Origin: Rhopalosiphum padi
Lineage: Eukaryota > Arthropoda > Insecta > Hemiptera > Aphididae
Direction: 5' to 3'
DNA: 64,000 nucleotides
Assembly: GCF_020882245.1 (NCBI RefSeq)
Contig: NC_083600.1
Location: 24,862,001-24,926,000, forward strand
Position 1 is the first letter of the stretch; every line of letters starts with the position of its first letter. The notes under the pieces were generated by a model. The model saw nothing but the letters and a program-made list of their open reading frames with translations. It was not told the origin of the DNA and did no database searches. Position numbers and translations under genes: made by a program. Below, in pieces: positions 37,501 to 50,200 of this stretch.

Positions 37501-39262
37501 TTATTAAGTTATATTTTTTAAAATACCAATGGTGACTAAAAGTTGTTAGTTTTACCAGCTTTTGCCTGCTGATGACAGATGTCTAAATAGTCAAAAATTT
37601 AGATGATATAATATTTGAAACACAAACAATGACTAGGTAGGTATGTTGTTGGTAAATATTCACCACCAGAGAACGTCTTCTACTAAAGTACTAACTATAA
37701 CTTCTTACGTCCTTTAACTAATTTAAAATGTATACAATTATAAAATTAGTAATTAGTAATTACCCATTCAATTTCTTATGACATACTGTGTCATTGGTAA
37801 AACCGAATTTCATCACCGCTGGCATTACGCTTTACCTAAATATCTATTTATGAAATTAATTTTAGGTGATTTAGTTGTACCTATATTTTTAGATTTTTAG
37901 TACAAACATAATTGACAACTGTTAATATAAATATAAGTTATATGGTAATTATTAGTTTTATTGACGTTTCGTTATGCGTAGATTTTATAGTTAATTATTT
38001 TTATATATTTGGGTAAAAATATATGTAAGTCATAAACTATATATTTTTATAGTTAATGACATAATATTTGTATATTTATCTAATTAAATTAATTAAAATT
38101 ATTCTTAGTTTATGTTATGAATAATGGAATGGTCAGCCAAATAAATAAAAAAATAATTATTTTCTGAATATTTTATAATGTATAAAATATAAAAGAAAAA
38201 TAAATAAAATATAATAATAATAAAGTAAAAAAAAAAAAATTATAAGTACCTCACAATTTGTACACATTTAAAAATTCAAATCATTTTTATAGTATTTTTG
38301 TGCATATTATACCATATTGTTTGCCTAGAAATCTGGTCACTGACCAATTTATAATTAATTAGTTAATTGTAACTTGTGTGATGGTTATTACTTATTACTA
38401 TTAGTTTATTCATATTACTGATGACGTAGATACTTAATGTATTATTATTCACAAAAATAGATCGATTTAGTACTATATGTTTCTTGTTGATACATAATTG
38501 GTTAGGCTAACCTACCTACGCACCTAAGTGACTATATGAGTATACTTAGGTGGCTTTGTAATAGCTTATAAATTACCCTTGAATAATCCATTATGTACGT
38601 ATGGAAATTTTATTGTATTTTCGTACTTTTATTATGAACCCATTGTACCTATGAATCATCTTAATAATAACTTTAAATACATGAGAAACTATTAATATTA
38701 CAAGTTATGTAATCTTTATATTATTGGAATTTGTCATTGAGAACTTTATTTATTGTCAAATACCCAGCTACACCTACTAAAAACCACCTATGCAATTTAA
38801 TATTGTTTCTGTTCGCACATACTTGAATTACAGAAACAATAACATTTTATGTAATATAAATGTGGTTAAGCAAATATAATAGTATAATAATAAATAAATA
38901 TAAATGGTTTACTATAGGACTATTAGGACTATGATAATTAAAATTTTCAAATTGAAATACAATTATCATATTATAGTTAATTGTAAAATGCATCAAGAGA
39001 TAATAATTAAGTTTTACTTTATACTGACTTGTGTTAGTTATAATTTTTTTCAGTTAAGAAAAAAAATATAAAATAAATACAAGCAAGTGTATTATAACTT
39101 ATAAGTGTAATTTAATACATGATAGCTTAATTGTATTACATAGTTATATTTCATATTATGTATACCTATATATTTTGGATATTTTTATTTAAATATAAAA
39201 TTGTATGTTTTAGGGAAACGTCAATCTACCAGCCAACATCAATAATAACCGAAGGATATTAA
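34574..39262 (+). CDS. Type I transmembrane leucine-rich-repeat protein (5' exon missing from model)
   Basis: Seven exons join in frame: 34574-34946, 35034-35225, 35287-35465, 35555-35765, 35823-36004, 36071-36334 and 39214-39262, giving 482 residues plus an unseen start. The first exon begins behind TTTTTTCAG in phase 2 with no usable ATG, so translation must start upstream. Domains in order: hydrophobic signal segment (CIVIIAVICVVNG), LRRNT cysteines (CDTCTC...C), about eight LRRs (for example LRYLSLRKNKI-type and LEILNLSNNEF), an LRRCT (WICDCVNQWL...TC...MRC), a membrane helix at about 416-437 and a roughly 45-residue tail with several tyrosines. The architecture is that of cell-surface adhesion or receptor LRR proteins of the tartan/capricious or TPBG type; the exact orthologue is unknown. 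The first donor is the unusual GTTGGT. The last intron is 2.9 kb. If it is not spliced, a stop at 36335-36337 follows QLR and the tail loses 15 residues. Confidence 0.82.
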
Positions 39263-42186
39263 CTTATAAATTTGTATTTTTTTTTATTTTTTTTTAATAA
39301 TTGTTATTATCTATTAACGGATAAGGGATTTATATAATGCTAAAAATAGTATTTGTGTACAGGTAATATTTAATAAAACGAAGCATAAAAATAAATTATG
39401 TACTAATTATACCTACGCGGATAAGTATTTAATAGATTTTTATTACCTATTCATTTTTATTCGTAAATAAATAATATGTTTAATTGATTGTGTATGTATG
39501 TAACCTACAGTCATTTGATGTGTAATAAATGTCAAAATTAGATATTATACGTGATTGATATAGTTATAAAGAATCGGGAAAGTCGATCTGCTTATCGCTG
39601 CATGTATATAGTGTCATACATGAAATTGAACATATCAATTGAGTGTCTCTAGTATATACCTCATTATCGAGTAGTTAAAATGGACGTTAAATTTAAATTT
39701 AATGAAAAAATAGGTGCAAGTACCTATACGAAAAACGATTCTAACCGGAGACGATATATTTTAAATATTTTATACTATATAAAATAATATAGTAATTAGT
39801 TACCAATTTATCTTTCTATTATTAACTAGAGGCGCTCTGCCCGCCATACTTCGATAATAAACTAACAGTGTAGTTGCAGTGATTTTATTGAGTCAATCGA
39901 GCTTTTTTGAATAAAATATTTTAAATTTGTTAAATGTCATTACTTTTGTATTATAATTTAATTTTTGGTCTGAATTTATAGTAAGACAATGCCGTGTATT
40001 GTCCGGGAGAGAAAATCTTGTTATCGACGATACCGATGATAACATATTAATAATATCAAAACTCTGACCTTGTGGAATATCTTCTTAATTATAAAATACT
40101 TCCGACAAAATGGTACTCGTGACTTGAATAAGAATCAACAGTGAGGTCTTGACACAATTATATCGAGCATGGTTAATTGATGCTTCAACTTATTAAATAC
40201 TTTTGTTGGCATTGCTGTTTGTAGTTGTTTCTTCGATTCCATTTTCCAGATCAAAGTGTGTTTACCATTTTTGTGGCAACATAATAATGTATGTATGAGA
40301 GTGCATATCGAGAGTAATTGTATTAAATATAGAGATGTATTAAGATCAATTTAACTTTTTCCAAAAATAATCTTATATTATTAACTTGTAATAAGTCAAC
40401 ATCGATAACCGATGTCACTTGTCATAGAACGGTTTGAATAAGTTCGTAATATCAATAGCTTAAAATTATATTCAAAGTACGGTAAGCAGTCATTTTGTAC
40501 GGTGAATTGTTAAAACTGCATAATCCGGACACTTTGTACTATTATATACAATATACATAAAGTATATTATATTAATGTCTATAATTATATAATTAAGTAG
40601 TAAGTATATATAATGTAAAAATTAAATCTAAAATAAAAAGTAAATTATAAACGTTATAAACTATAGTATATATTAACTACAAGTCAAAATAATAAGTTCT
40701 TTTTAATCATTGGATTTTAAAATCCCTAACAAAAATGTTAACAAAAATACTTATTTTGTATAATATGTAAGTAGAACATACTACGTACCTTTAATATTTG
40801 TGAAATATATGTACTCAATATATTATATTGCTGAAAAAAAAATATTTTTAACGATAAGAAATATACTATAGTTATTTAAACATATACAATTAAGAAATAA
40901 TAATATAATATTTATATAATATATAGCAGGTTCTTACTGCTTACTGGTTCTATATGATTTGAAGAAATTTAGAAGATACTTAGATTTACCAAATAATATT
41001 TAAACTTAATAAAATTGATTATGATATCAGAATTTAGACTTATTTAGTTATTTATATTATATGCATATTTTATGACTTATGTATATAATAGTACAAAGTA
41101 TCCGCGTTTCGCACTTTTAATGATAGACCATACAAAGTGACCAGGAACCTCTAAGTACATATAAGGTAAATTTGTACATTTCAGGTACATAAATGCTAAA
41201 ATTACTATCAAATCGATGTGGCATGATGGAAGAAGAACAAATTGACGCTTATAGTTATTGAACTACAGTGAACATTTTTTTCGAAAACCGATGTACCCAA
41301 AATACAGTTATTGGGCCACTAAAATTTTACATTTATTTCATAAAAGTTTATCTTAGTCCACTATACTTTAGATTTAACGATTTTTTATTATTTAATTCGA
41401 TAGTTTGACCACTGATATAACTAGATTTCCGGGGACATCAATCGTCTTTCTATTCGCATTTTTTTTTTAAAAAAAATAAAGTAATAAATTTAGATTTTAC
41501 AATTGTATAATTACACTTCTTTGTATTATATAATATATAATTACGTAGGTAATAGTAAAAATTTCCGGTATACTTTAAAAAATATTTATTTCATTTTTAA
41601 TCCATTAACCGGATAATAAAATGTAATAATTATTTAATACAAATCAGATAAATATAAAATGTGGTCCAATTACTAGTCACCACCTGAAAAAACATTAGTC
41701 ACATACGCTTATAATGTGAACATGATCAGTGATGAATAATATTATAATTATTAATGCGATAAATTAATAAACAAATCAATTGAATAATAGTTTATTTATT
41801 TATTTTTTATTTAATTTAGTTTTAGATAGATAGGTACATTAGTACCTATACAATATAGTACATTATATCAAAAATGTACAAATGTCAAATAATATCATTA
41901 TATATTATTTACTATAATGTGACACTAATGATCGAGTGCTAAATAAGTAATAACAATGTAAATAAAAATACATTTACCATAATAAATGACTCTCCCTTCT
42001 TTAGTTTAAAAGAATAAAGTAGGTATAATTATAAATTATAATTAATATATATATATATACATTATACGTAGATGAATTCTAGTTAGTATTCACTAACTAG
42101 TAGGTTTATGTGTATTTACAATATTCTTCACATAGCTACGTGGATAACATTTTGTCTTTAGTATTTCCTTCTTCTTGTTTTAAACA
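39263..42186. other. Intergenic region, LRR gene to first GMC gene
   Basis: About 2.9 kb of AT-rich sequence. AATAAA at 39372-39377, 110 nt past the LRR stop, is a plausible polyadenylation signal. An AT-rich TATATA run near 42045-42060 lies about 130 bp before the GMC start and could act as a TATA element, though such runs are common here. No gene or intact mobile element was seen. Confidence 0.45.
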
Positions 42187-45100
42187 ATGAAATCGAATTT
42201 GTTTTTATTTATTTATCTTATTAAGTGTTTTTTACACAAATCCGAATCAACAGTTCTGGAGCGAGAGACTACCGTGGAACAAGATGATCACATCACGATT
42301 GTAAAAAAATACGATTTTATAGTGGTCGGTGCAGGAAGTGCTGGATCAGTTGTGGCTAATAGACTATCCGAAGTAATTTAAAACAATATTCTCGTTGTTA
42401 AAAAATGTATGAATATACATAATATATTTCAATAAATAGCTTGATTCAACTTAAGATTGTTTGCGTTAAATGAATTAATTTTTTCATATTTTCATAGATT
42501 TATATTATGAAAAATATAATACATAAAATTAACAACAATTTACAAAAATAATCCGACCGAAGAAGTTTTTCTTCGAAGGGACTTCGTTATGAATAAGATA
42601 TACATTTTTAATATAATTACATTATTTACATATCTATTGGCAATTTTTATTTTTTTAAATTTAAATTAAATTAAATTGTAATGTCTGTAGTACAGACACT
42701 TGACCTGTACTATAATATACTAAAATCAATAATGGTTTTTAAACCAAATGGTTCACTAAAAGTACAATAACCAGTAGGTGTCAAGTATACCCTTTTATAT
42801 TCGTTTAAAAATCAAATATTGTCTGAATTTGACTTCAAATGGCTAAGTTTACGTCATTATGTCAATTGGTCGTAACCTTGGTCTTGGTATAAATTTTTTG
42901 TATACTTCAAGCATTATTGTTAATAAGCCGTATAGTCGCAGACCTTTTTGACGCGAATAGGTACAGCACGTACCCGTTTACAGCATGTATATTGTATACT
43001 GTATAGGGACATATTAGTTATTACGATAGCTTGTTTAATAAGTTACAATTGTGCCCCAATAATTAATATATAGAAGTTTAAATTGCTATATGCCTATGTC
43101 AGAGATACTTTATAAATGTTAATATAATTCACACATAATTTTTTAATTATTTAAAATATTTGGTATTTGATAATTTAACATTGCAGTTCAATAGTTGTCT
43201 GTGTTTTGTATGTTAATGTAGTTGCTCATTATAAAACATTAAGCATTAACATAAATAAACATTATATTTTAAAACTTTTTTGTTTAATGATAATAGTTTA
43301 TCAAATGATTTATTTACCCAACAACAAATATCAAATGATAATTTATTGAGTGCATGAATAAAATATTATATACCGAAGATTTATATGAAATTGTTATAAA
43401 ATTATTAATTATAATTTTTTATTATTGGGTCCTTTAATACTAGATATATGATTGGAATATATTATTAATTGAAGCTGGTCAAGATGAAGAACCATTTATG
43501 GATATTCCAGCAGCAGCTGGAAAATTACAGCCGAGGTCTATAAATTGGAAGTATACAACGGTCCCTATGAATAATTCTTGCTTAAGTATGTCTATAATAT
43601 ATAAAACGATTGTTCATTTCGACATTTAGTTCATAATATGGTTATGAATAACCGTTTTTACTTGTTAAACATTATATTTTGATAGGTTTTGATGACCGTC
43701 GGTGTAAAATTCCAAGAGGAAAAGTTATGGGTGGTAGTAGTACATTGAATTATATGATTTATACGCGTGGTAATAGAATGGATTACGATAATTGGGCAAA
43801 TATGGGCAACACAGGTATAAAAATATTAGACAAAGTTTATTAATTTGTAGTATGTTTCCATTTAAAGGTAACACAAAATATTTCTATCGTGGAACCCCTC
43901 ACTTAAATGAAGTTAAATTAAAATGTAATTTGTAATTCAGTACATTTTGATTTTACAGCCATACTTTAAAAGGTTAAATAACTACTTAAAAAAATTAGGT
44001 TATTCCATTTTGGCGTGAAAAATACATAATACTATGCACATAGTATATGTTGTATATGCACACGCGCATAATAATAAAGTGCTAAAATTCGTGAAAAAAA
44101 TATATATCAATAAGTTCTTCCCGCGGAAACTCTATTTAAATTCAAGGTCACTGTCAATGTATAGAATGATTTTGTGTTAGATTTTAAAGGAAACTCTTCT
44201 TATATATATACTTAGTTGTATCTACCTATACTTATACCAAGTACATTTTTTGCCATACTTCAATATTAAAGGATGGAGCTATGATGACGTTCTAAAATAT
44301 TTCATTAGATCAGAAAATACAAATGTCCCTGGTGCTGATCCAGGTTATCATGGACAGAATGGATTGTTATCGGTGACCGACGTACCATACAGGACGCCCT
44401 TAGCGAAAGCTTTTGTGGACGCTGGATCACAGATCGGATTGCCTATCATCGATGTCAATGGTGAAAAACAAGTCGGGATTAATTATTTACAGGTGATTTG
44501 AAGTTAACGAATACTTATAAATTATAATCATGTGCTAATAAAGATATATATCGTTTCGTGTTGACAAATATGGCACCTCAAGGAAAGTTTTAAAATAAGT
44601 ATTTACTGCACATTTGTCACTCCCTCCCTCACCACACGGTTATTAATTATTATATGATATGACATAAGATAAAAATATACTAATTATATAGCTTGATAAA
44701 TTATGAGGGATGCTCAAAATCCCCCCCTCAAAATCGAGTCTATAGGACCTTATAAGATAAAAGTATTCACACTCTGCGGAGCTGGTAAAATGGTACTTAC
44801 AGCATAAATCTTGTTTAATTATTTTTCGGGTTAAAGACCCGGTTTTAATCCAGATTTTATTCACTATGGAGTCGCAGTCAAAATTACAACTATTGATGGC
44901 TAGCGGGTATCGACCTAAACCGGTGATTTTGAAAAATATTACATAATAAAACTACATTAATTTGCGTACATATTAAGAAATAAACTTCTTAAACGTTTTT
45001 TTTTTTTTTATAAATGAAAATTATTTACAATCTATGCTTCGGGGCATAATAAGAAAATTTGGCAACAAAGTACAAAGATGACACGTGTTAGAAGGGAGGT

Positions 45101-47290
45101 CATCCAGTATATGAAATAACCCGATATAAATATTATTATTTTTTCTAATATAATTATAATTGGTTAATTTAGCGATTTAACCGTCCAACAGATCTCAACA
45201 CCATTTTCTTTGGAGACGATTAGAAGAATTTCCAGGAACTAGATGCGAGTTTGAGTTTAGCGATTAAAATGTTTGAACGAGTCAGTATAATTAGAAAATA
45301 AATTAAAATAAAATATCAGATTATCAAGTACTTAAAATAATTTATTATTCGAATAAATTATAGTTTTATAAATACTAAAATACATTTATTATAACATTTA
45401 ATTAACATAAATGGAATTCATTTTTAAACCTCTAATTTTTCAGATTTAGAACTAAAAACAAAATATGACGAAGCTAAATGTTTTTATAAAGATTCACAAC
45501 CCCTTAGGTATTCATATGAATTCCCTAATCAAAGACGTTTAAATCGCAAATAGCGTCACGATGTATTGAGAAAAATAAAGTACCTACCAATTAATGATTA
45601 TGTAATTTATTAGGAAGTGACAATGGGCAACAATTCTTTTCCTAAAAAATATGCTAATTATGTGATAATTTTTTTTTTAGTATATATTCGGAGTTGTATC
45701 TAATGATACAGATTGTATAATATTAGTTGTAAAAAAAAATATTTACATATTTAATTATAATCTCTATTTACTAAGATTATTTAAATTAATCTTACATAAT
45801 TATATTATTGTATTAACTTAGTATATGAATATACTAACAAGTTTTAGTATACTAAAAAGTTAAAAAGCTATAAAAGTTACAAATAATTCATCAATATTTC
45901 AAAAATTACTTAAAGTACCGTTAAAGTTACTATCAGACACTAAAATATATGTAATTGTTAGTAATTCTATTTTTATATTTATAATTTTATAAAAACAAAC
46001 ATGACTACATTAATTAATAATAATGATCAATATTTATTAATATTGTTCATAGCTGAAAGATTAGTATATATGCATTTTAAGTACTAAATTGATTAATTGA
46101 GTATCTGAGCACCATGCTAAAATATATTTTCATACCACTTATAATTATTTCAGGTTACTATGAAGGATGGTCGTCGTTGTAGTACAAATACAGCCTTTTT
46201 GCTTCCAACAAAAAAAAGATTGAACTTGCACGTAAAAAAGCAAAGCACTGTAACAAAAATAATAATAGAAAAAAGTACAAATAAGGCAATAGGAGTGGAA
46301 TTTGTATCGAATCGTAAAAAATATAGAGTGTATGCACGCAAAGAAGTAATTGTTTCTGGCGGAACTATAAACTCGCCACAGTTACTCATGTTATCGGGGA
46401 TCGGACCGAAAGAACATCTGAAAGATATAAAAATTCCACTGATAAAAAACTTGCCGGTTGGTAAAAATTTGATGGATCACGTGGCACTGGGAAGTTTGAG
46501 CGTTTTGATAAATGATACTATTTCATTAAAAACACAAAGATTAATGAGAGATCCGCTTACTTTATACAATTTTCTCATAAATAATAACGGCCCATTAACA
46601 ATACCAGGTGGTGCAGAAGCATTGGCATTTTTCGATTTAGACCGACCGGGATTCGCAGACGGACACCCGAACTTGGAACTACTTTTAGTATCTGGTCTAT
46701 ATTCGGGCGATGACTTAACACATACGTTGTTTGGTTTGAAAGCAGACATTTATAACGAAGTATACAAGCCCACTGAAAAAATGGACGGTTTTACGGTATT
46801 CCCAATGATTATGCGACCAAAAAGTAAAGGTCATCTATGGTTGGAAAACGCTAACCCCTTCCATTATCCACTGATCGATCCAAATTACTTTGCGGACGAA
46901 ACGGACTTGGACGTGGCCGTAGCCGGGGTGCGGATTTTCCAACAGATGTTGAAAACCAACGCAATGAAGAAGCTCAACGCCACGTTGTTCGACACCCCGT
47001 TGCCCGGTTGCGCCCGGCACAAGTTCGATTCCGACGCGTACTGGAAGTGCTCGGCGAGACAAATAAGTTTCACCATCTATCACTTGTCGGGCACGTGCAA
47101 AATGGGACCGGTGGGCGACCCCACGGCCGTGGTGGATCCCAGATTGCGCGTACACGGCGTAAAAGGCCTGAGAGTCATCGACGCGTCGATAATGCCAGAA
47201 GTTCCGGCAGCGCACATCAACGCTCCGACGATTATGATCGGCGAAAAGGGCGCGGATATGATTAAAGAAGACTGGGGTATTAGAATATAG
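42187..47290 (+). CDS. GMC oxidoreductase, glucose dehydrogenase [FAD, quinone]-like, copy A
   Basis: Five exons, 42187-42372, 43444-43585, 43686-43814, 44272-44492 and 46154-47290, give 604 residues. The start ATG is followed by a hydrophobic segment (LFLFIYLIKCF) that may be a signal peptide. The ADP-binding motif GAGSAG is at 48-53. GMC signature 1 (RGKVMGGSSTLNYMIYTRGN) lies in exon 3, signature 2 (NSPQLLMLSGIGP) in exon 5, and the active-site pair is in ISFTIYHLSGTCKMG and PAAHINAPT. These flavoenzymes oxidise sugars or alcohols, and insect members serve in cuticle, immunity and reproduction; the substrate here is unknown. It has a tandem paralogue 12.45 kb downstream. The last 426 bp are almost identical to that copy and markedly more GC-rich than the rest of the gene. 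Introns 1 (1.1 kb) and 4 (1.7 kb) are AT-rich with no recognisable content. Confidence 0.95.
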
Positions 47291-50200
47291 AGTAAACATT
47301 ATTAATTTAAAAAAAAAATTAGTTGAAAGGTGTTAGTTTTACGAAGAAATGTACTTAGTTGATTTTTGTTAATTACTTAAATCACACAAAATTACGGAAT
47401 CGAATAGATTTTAATAATTATTTATATAAAGGCACAATTACACAATCATACAAATTCAATTTTTAAAAACATAATTCCGCTTCCGCATAGTTTGTTGTAT
47501 TACAAAAGCATTATGATTCCAAAAACCTTAAATATTTTTGGAAAAACATGATTTTAGTTTTCACTTTACACAATGTAGAATATAAATCGTATTAACAGAT
47601 TATTATAGAAATTGCATATTATTATTATTCAATATTCAAATTATATTTATTATTGTTATTATAATTTTTTTTTTACACCTAAACCTGTTTTTTTTATGCG
47701 TTTTCAAAGATTAAATAATTTAATTGTGTAGATAAAATGTTAGATAAATGTAAATTCTGTAAGAGAATTATTATACTTTTAATTAAATTTATTATATTTT
47801 ATAATACTACTGTACTTCCATAAAATTATTATCGTATACCAACATGTTTGCCTAAGATTTAAAATCTTACCGTTTACATATGAAATATATTTAAAAATAT
47901 GATGACAAATAATAATTTTTCAAGTAAGATTTTTAAATAAAATATAACTACAGTAATGTAGTATGAATGCAAATGCTTATGAAGCTATTTCTCATACATT
48001 ATCTGATATCGATTCAAAAATGTGCAAATATTTTCCAATTAAATTTTAGTTCTTGTAAAGTATAGGTAGGTACCTATACTGTGTATATTCGTATATAGGT
48101 ATGCTAGCTGCGTGCAATATAGGGGTATGTGGCAAAGATTTTTTCGCATACCTAATTTTAGTAAGGAAAACTCTAATTATCATGATTTTGTAAAAATAAG
48201 CCAAATTTTTAACGCTTATAAAAATTGTGATTTTATATTTTCGATAATTTTTTAAACACACTAAGACAGTGTTTATTTCAGACTTTTTTCCCGGGGGTAT
48301 CGTAAGTTTTCAAGGGAGTACGCCTTACACTTAGTAGTAAATAATTAAGGGAAGTAAAAATATCGTTTTAAGCTCAATTTATTGGTATCAGATAGATACC
48401 TAAAAAATCTAACTTTGTAAATATTGTATGAAAAAAAATATAACAGACATTCATCACTATACATATACATTACCTTATACATTATTATTTATTACTATAT
48501 TATTAATAATATTCCATTTTGAGCTTATTAAGCCATATATATTTTAATATTCATTATGTTTATTAAATTAAACTAAACGAATTCGACGCTGCTTTTGACG
48601 TGCGTACAAATAAATTACCTCATTCACAGTATCTTCATCGAATTCTGAGGTTCCTTCAGTGCTTTTCTTGTCTCATTTGGCCAATTAATTTTATTTTATT
48701 ATGCACATCATGACGCACAAAGTAACTGACAATCGTCCGATAACTTGTTTCACATATTATCGCATCACAATAATATGTAGTTTACGTAATAATGTCATAC
48801 ATTTTTCAGGGGGTATACATTTTTTTCCGGAGGGATTACCTCCCTCCCATCCGGTCACTCTCCTGAAATAAACACTGCACTAAAAACTTATACTCAATTT
48901 TCAAGTGTTTTACCCAAAAAACAACAATTTTAACATACTTCGATTAAAAAATAATCAATAATTTAATATTTTTATAAATAGCATAAAAAGTGTTAAAATA
49001 TTTTGAAAGTTTTTTCATGCCTATGTATATTTGATGGAATTTTCAGGTATCTTCGGTCTTTTATTTTTAAATTAAAAAAAAAATTAACTTTATAGAAAAA
49101 AGGTGTTGCGTAAATATTCCCGTTTTCCTTAATTTTAACATATTATATATGTTTTTGTGCTAGAACAGCTGGATACAACATTTTTTTATTTCTGATCATT
49201 AAAGTTGATATGGCAACAAAACAATAATAAATATGGAAATTAATGCTAAGATGTATTATAATTTACCGTTATATTAGTATCTAGTCACCCTTAGCAACCG
49301 ATGTACAATTTAATTACTCGTTACCTTTTTTCATTCGACTGATTTCATGTTATATATACTAAATATAGTACCTTAGGTTACCCTTAACAACTGATGAATG
49401 ATACATGATTACATTACCATAGTAACAACAAAGCTACAAAGCAAACGACCTGCAAAATCTGGATACAATTTTTTTTTATATATAATCGGATTTTTTCGTA
49501 AGGTCGCTTATAGTAAATGATGATTAACATTTAATATAACTACGTTACCATTTATATAAAAACCTCGTTGATAGTCTTTTTTTGTAATCATAATTTTAAA
49601 AATTTACAAATTGTATTTATGATTCAATGTTTTTCGATGCAGCAAAGAAAATATCAAGTAGTTCGCAACGTTTTTCCGTTTTCCTGATTATTTTATTAAG
49701 TACTAAGAATTTTCATTTACATGATGGTACCAATAATAATTTAATTATCTGACTATAAATCCGTATCAATTGGACAGATTTATTTTAGTATTTACCATAA
49801 ATTCAATATCCAGTTGCAGGGGTAGCAAACGTGTTTGTAGACTGTAATAAGAATAAAAATAGCAGGAAAAACATTTTATTTATGATATAATTTACAAATT
49901 ATTTGAATCTCGTATTATCATATCTAGAGCGCATATCTAAATAGTATTCATTAATTGACTAATCTGGGAGGAACACTGTTTCACACGATTGCGCAACACA
50001 GTATAGTAATGGGATAACGCCTGTAGAAGTATCGATTGGTGTGATACACATCACAATGTTTTGTGATCACAATACGATAATATTTGATACAGATAATAGG
50101 TATCTACACAATATTAATTGTCACTTCGTCTCTTGATCGTTAATAACGTCATTAGATGTCAAAGATAATTTTATTATATATCATCATTATTGTCGTAGGT

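Noticed and set aside
46835..47299. 154-residue minus-strand open frame, and a matching one at 59291-59665
   Set aside because: Both lie antisense to the GC-rich end of GMC exon 5, are mirror images of each other because that tract is shared, and show no domain. They are a by-product of GC-rich codon use.
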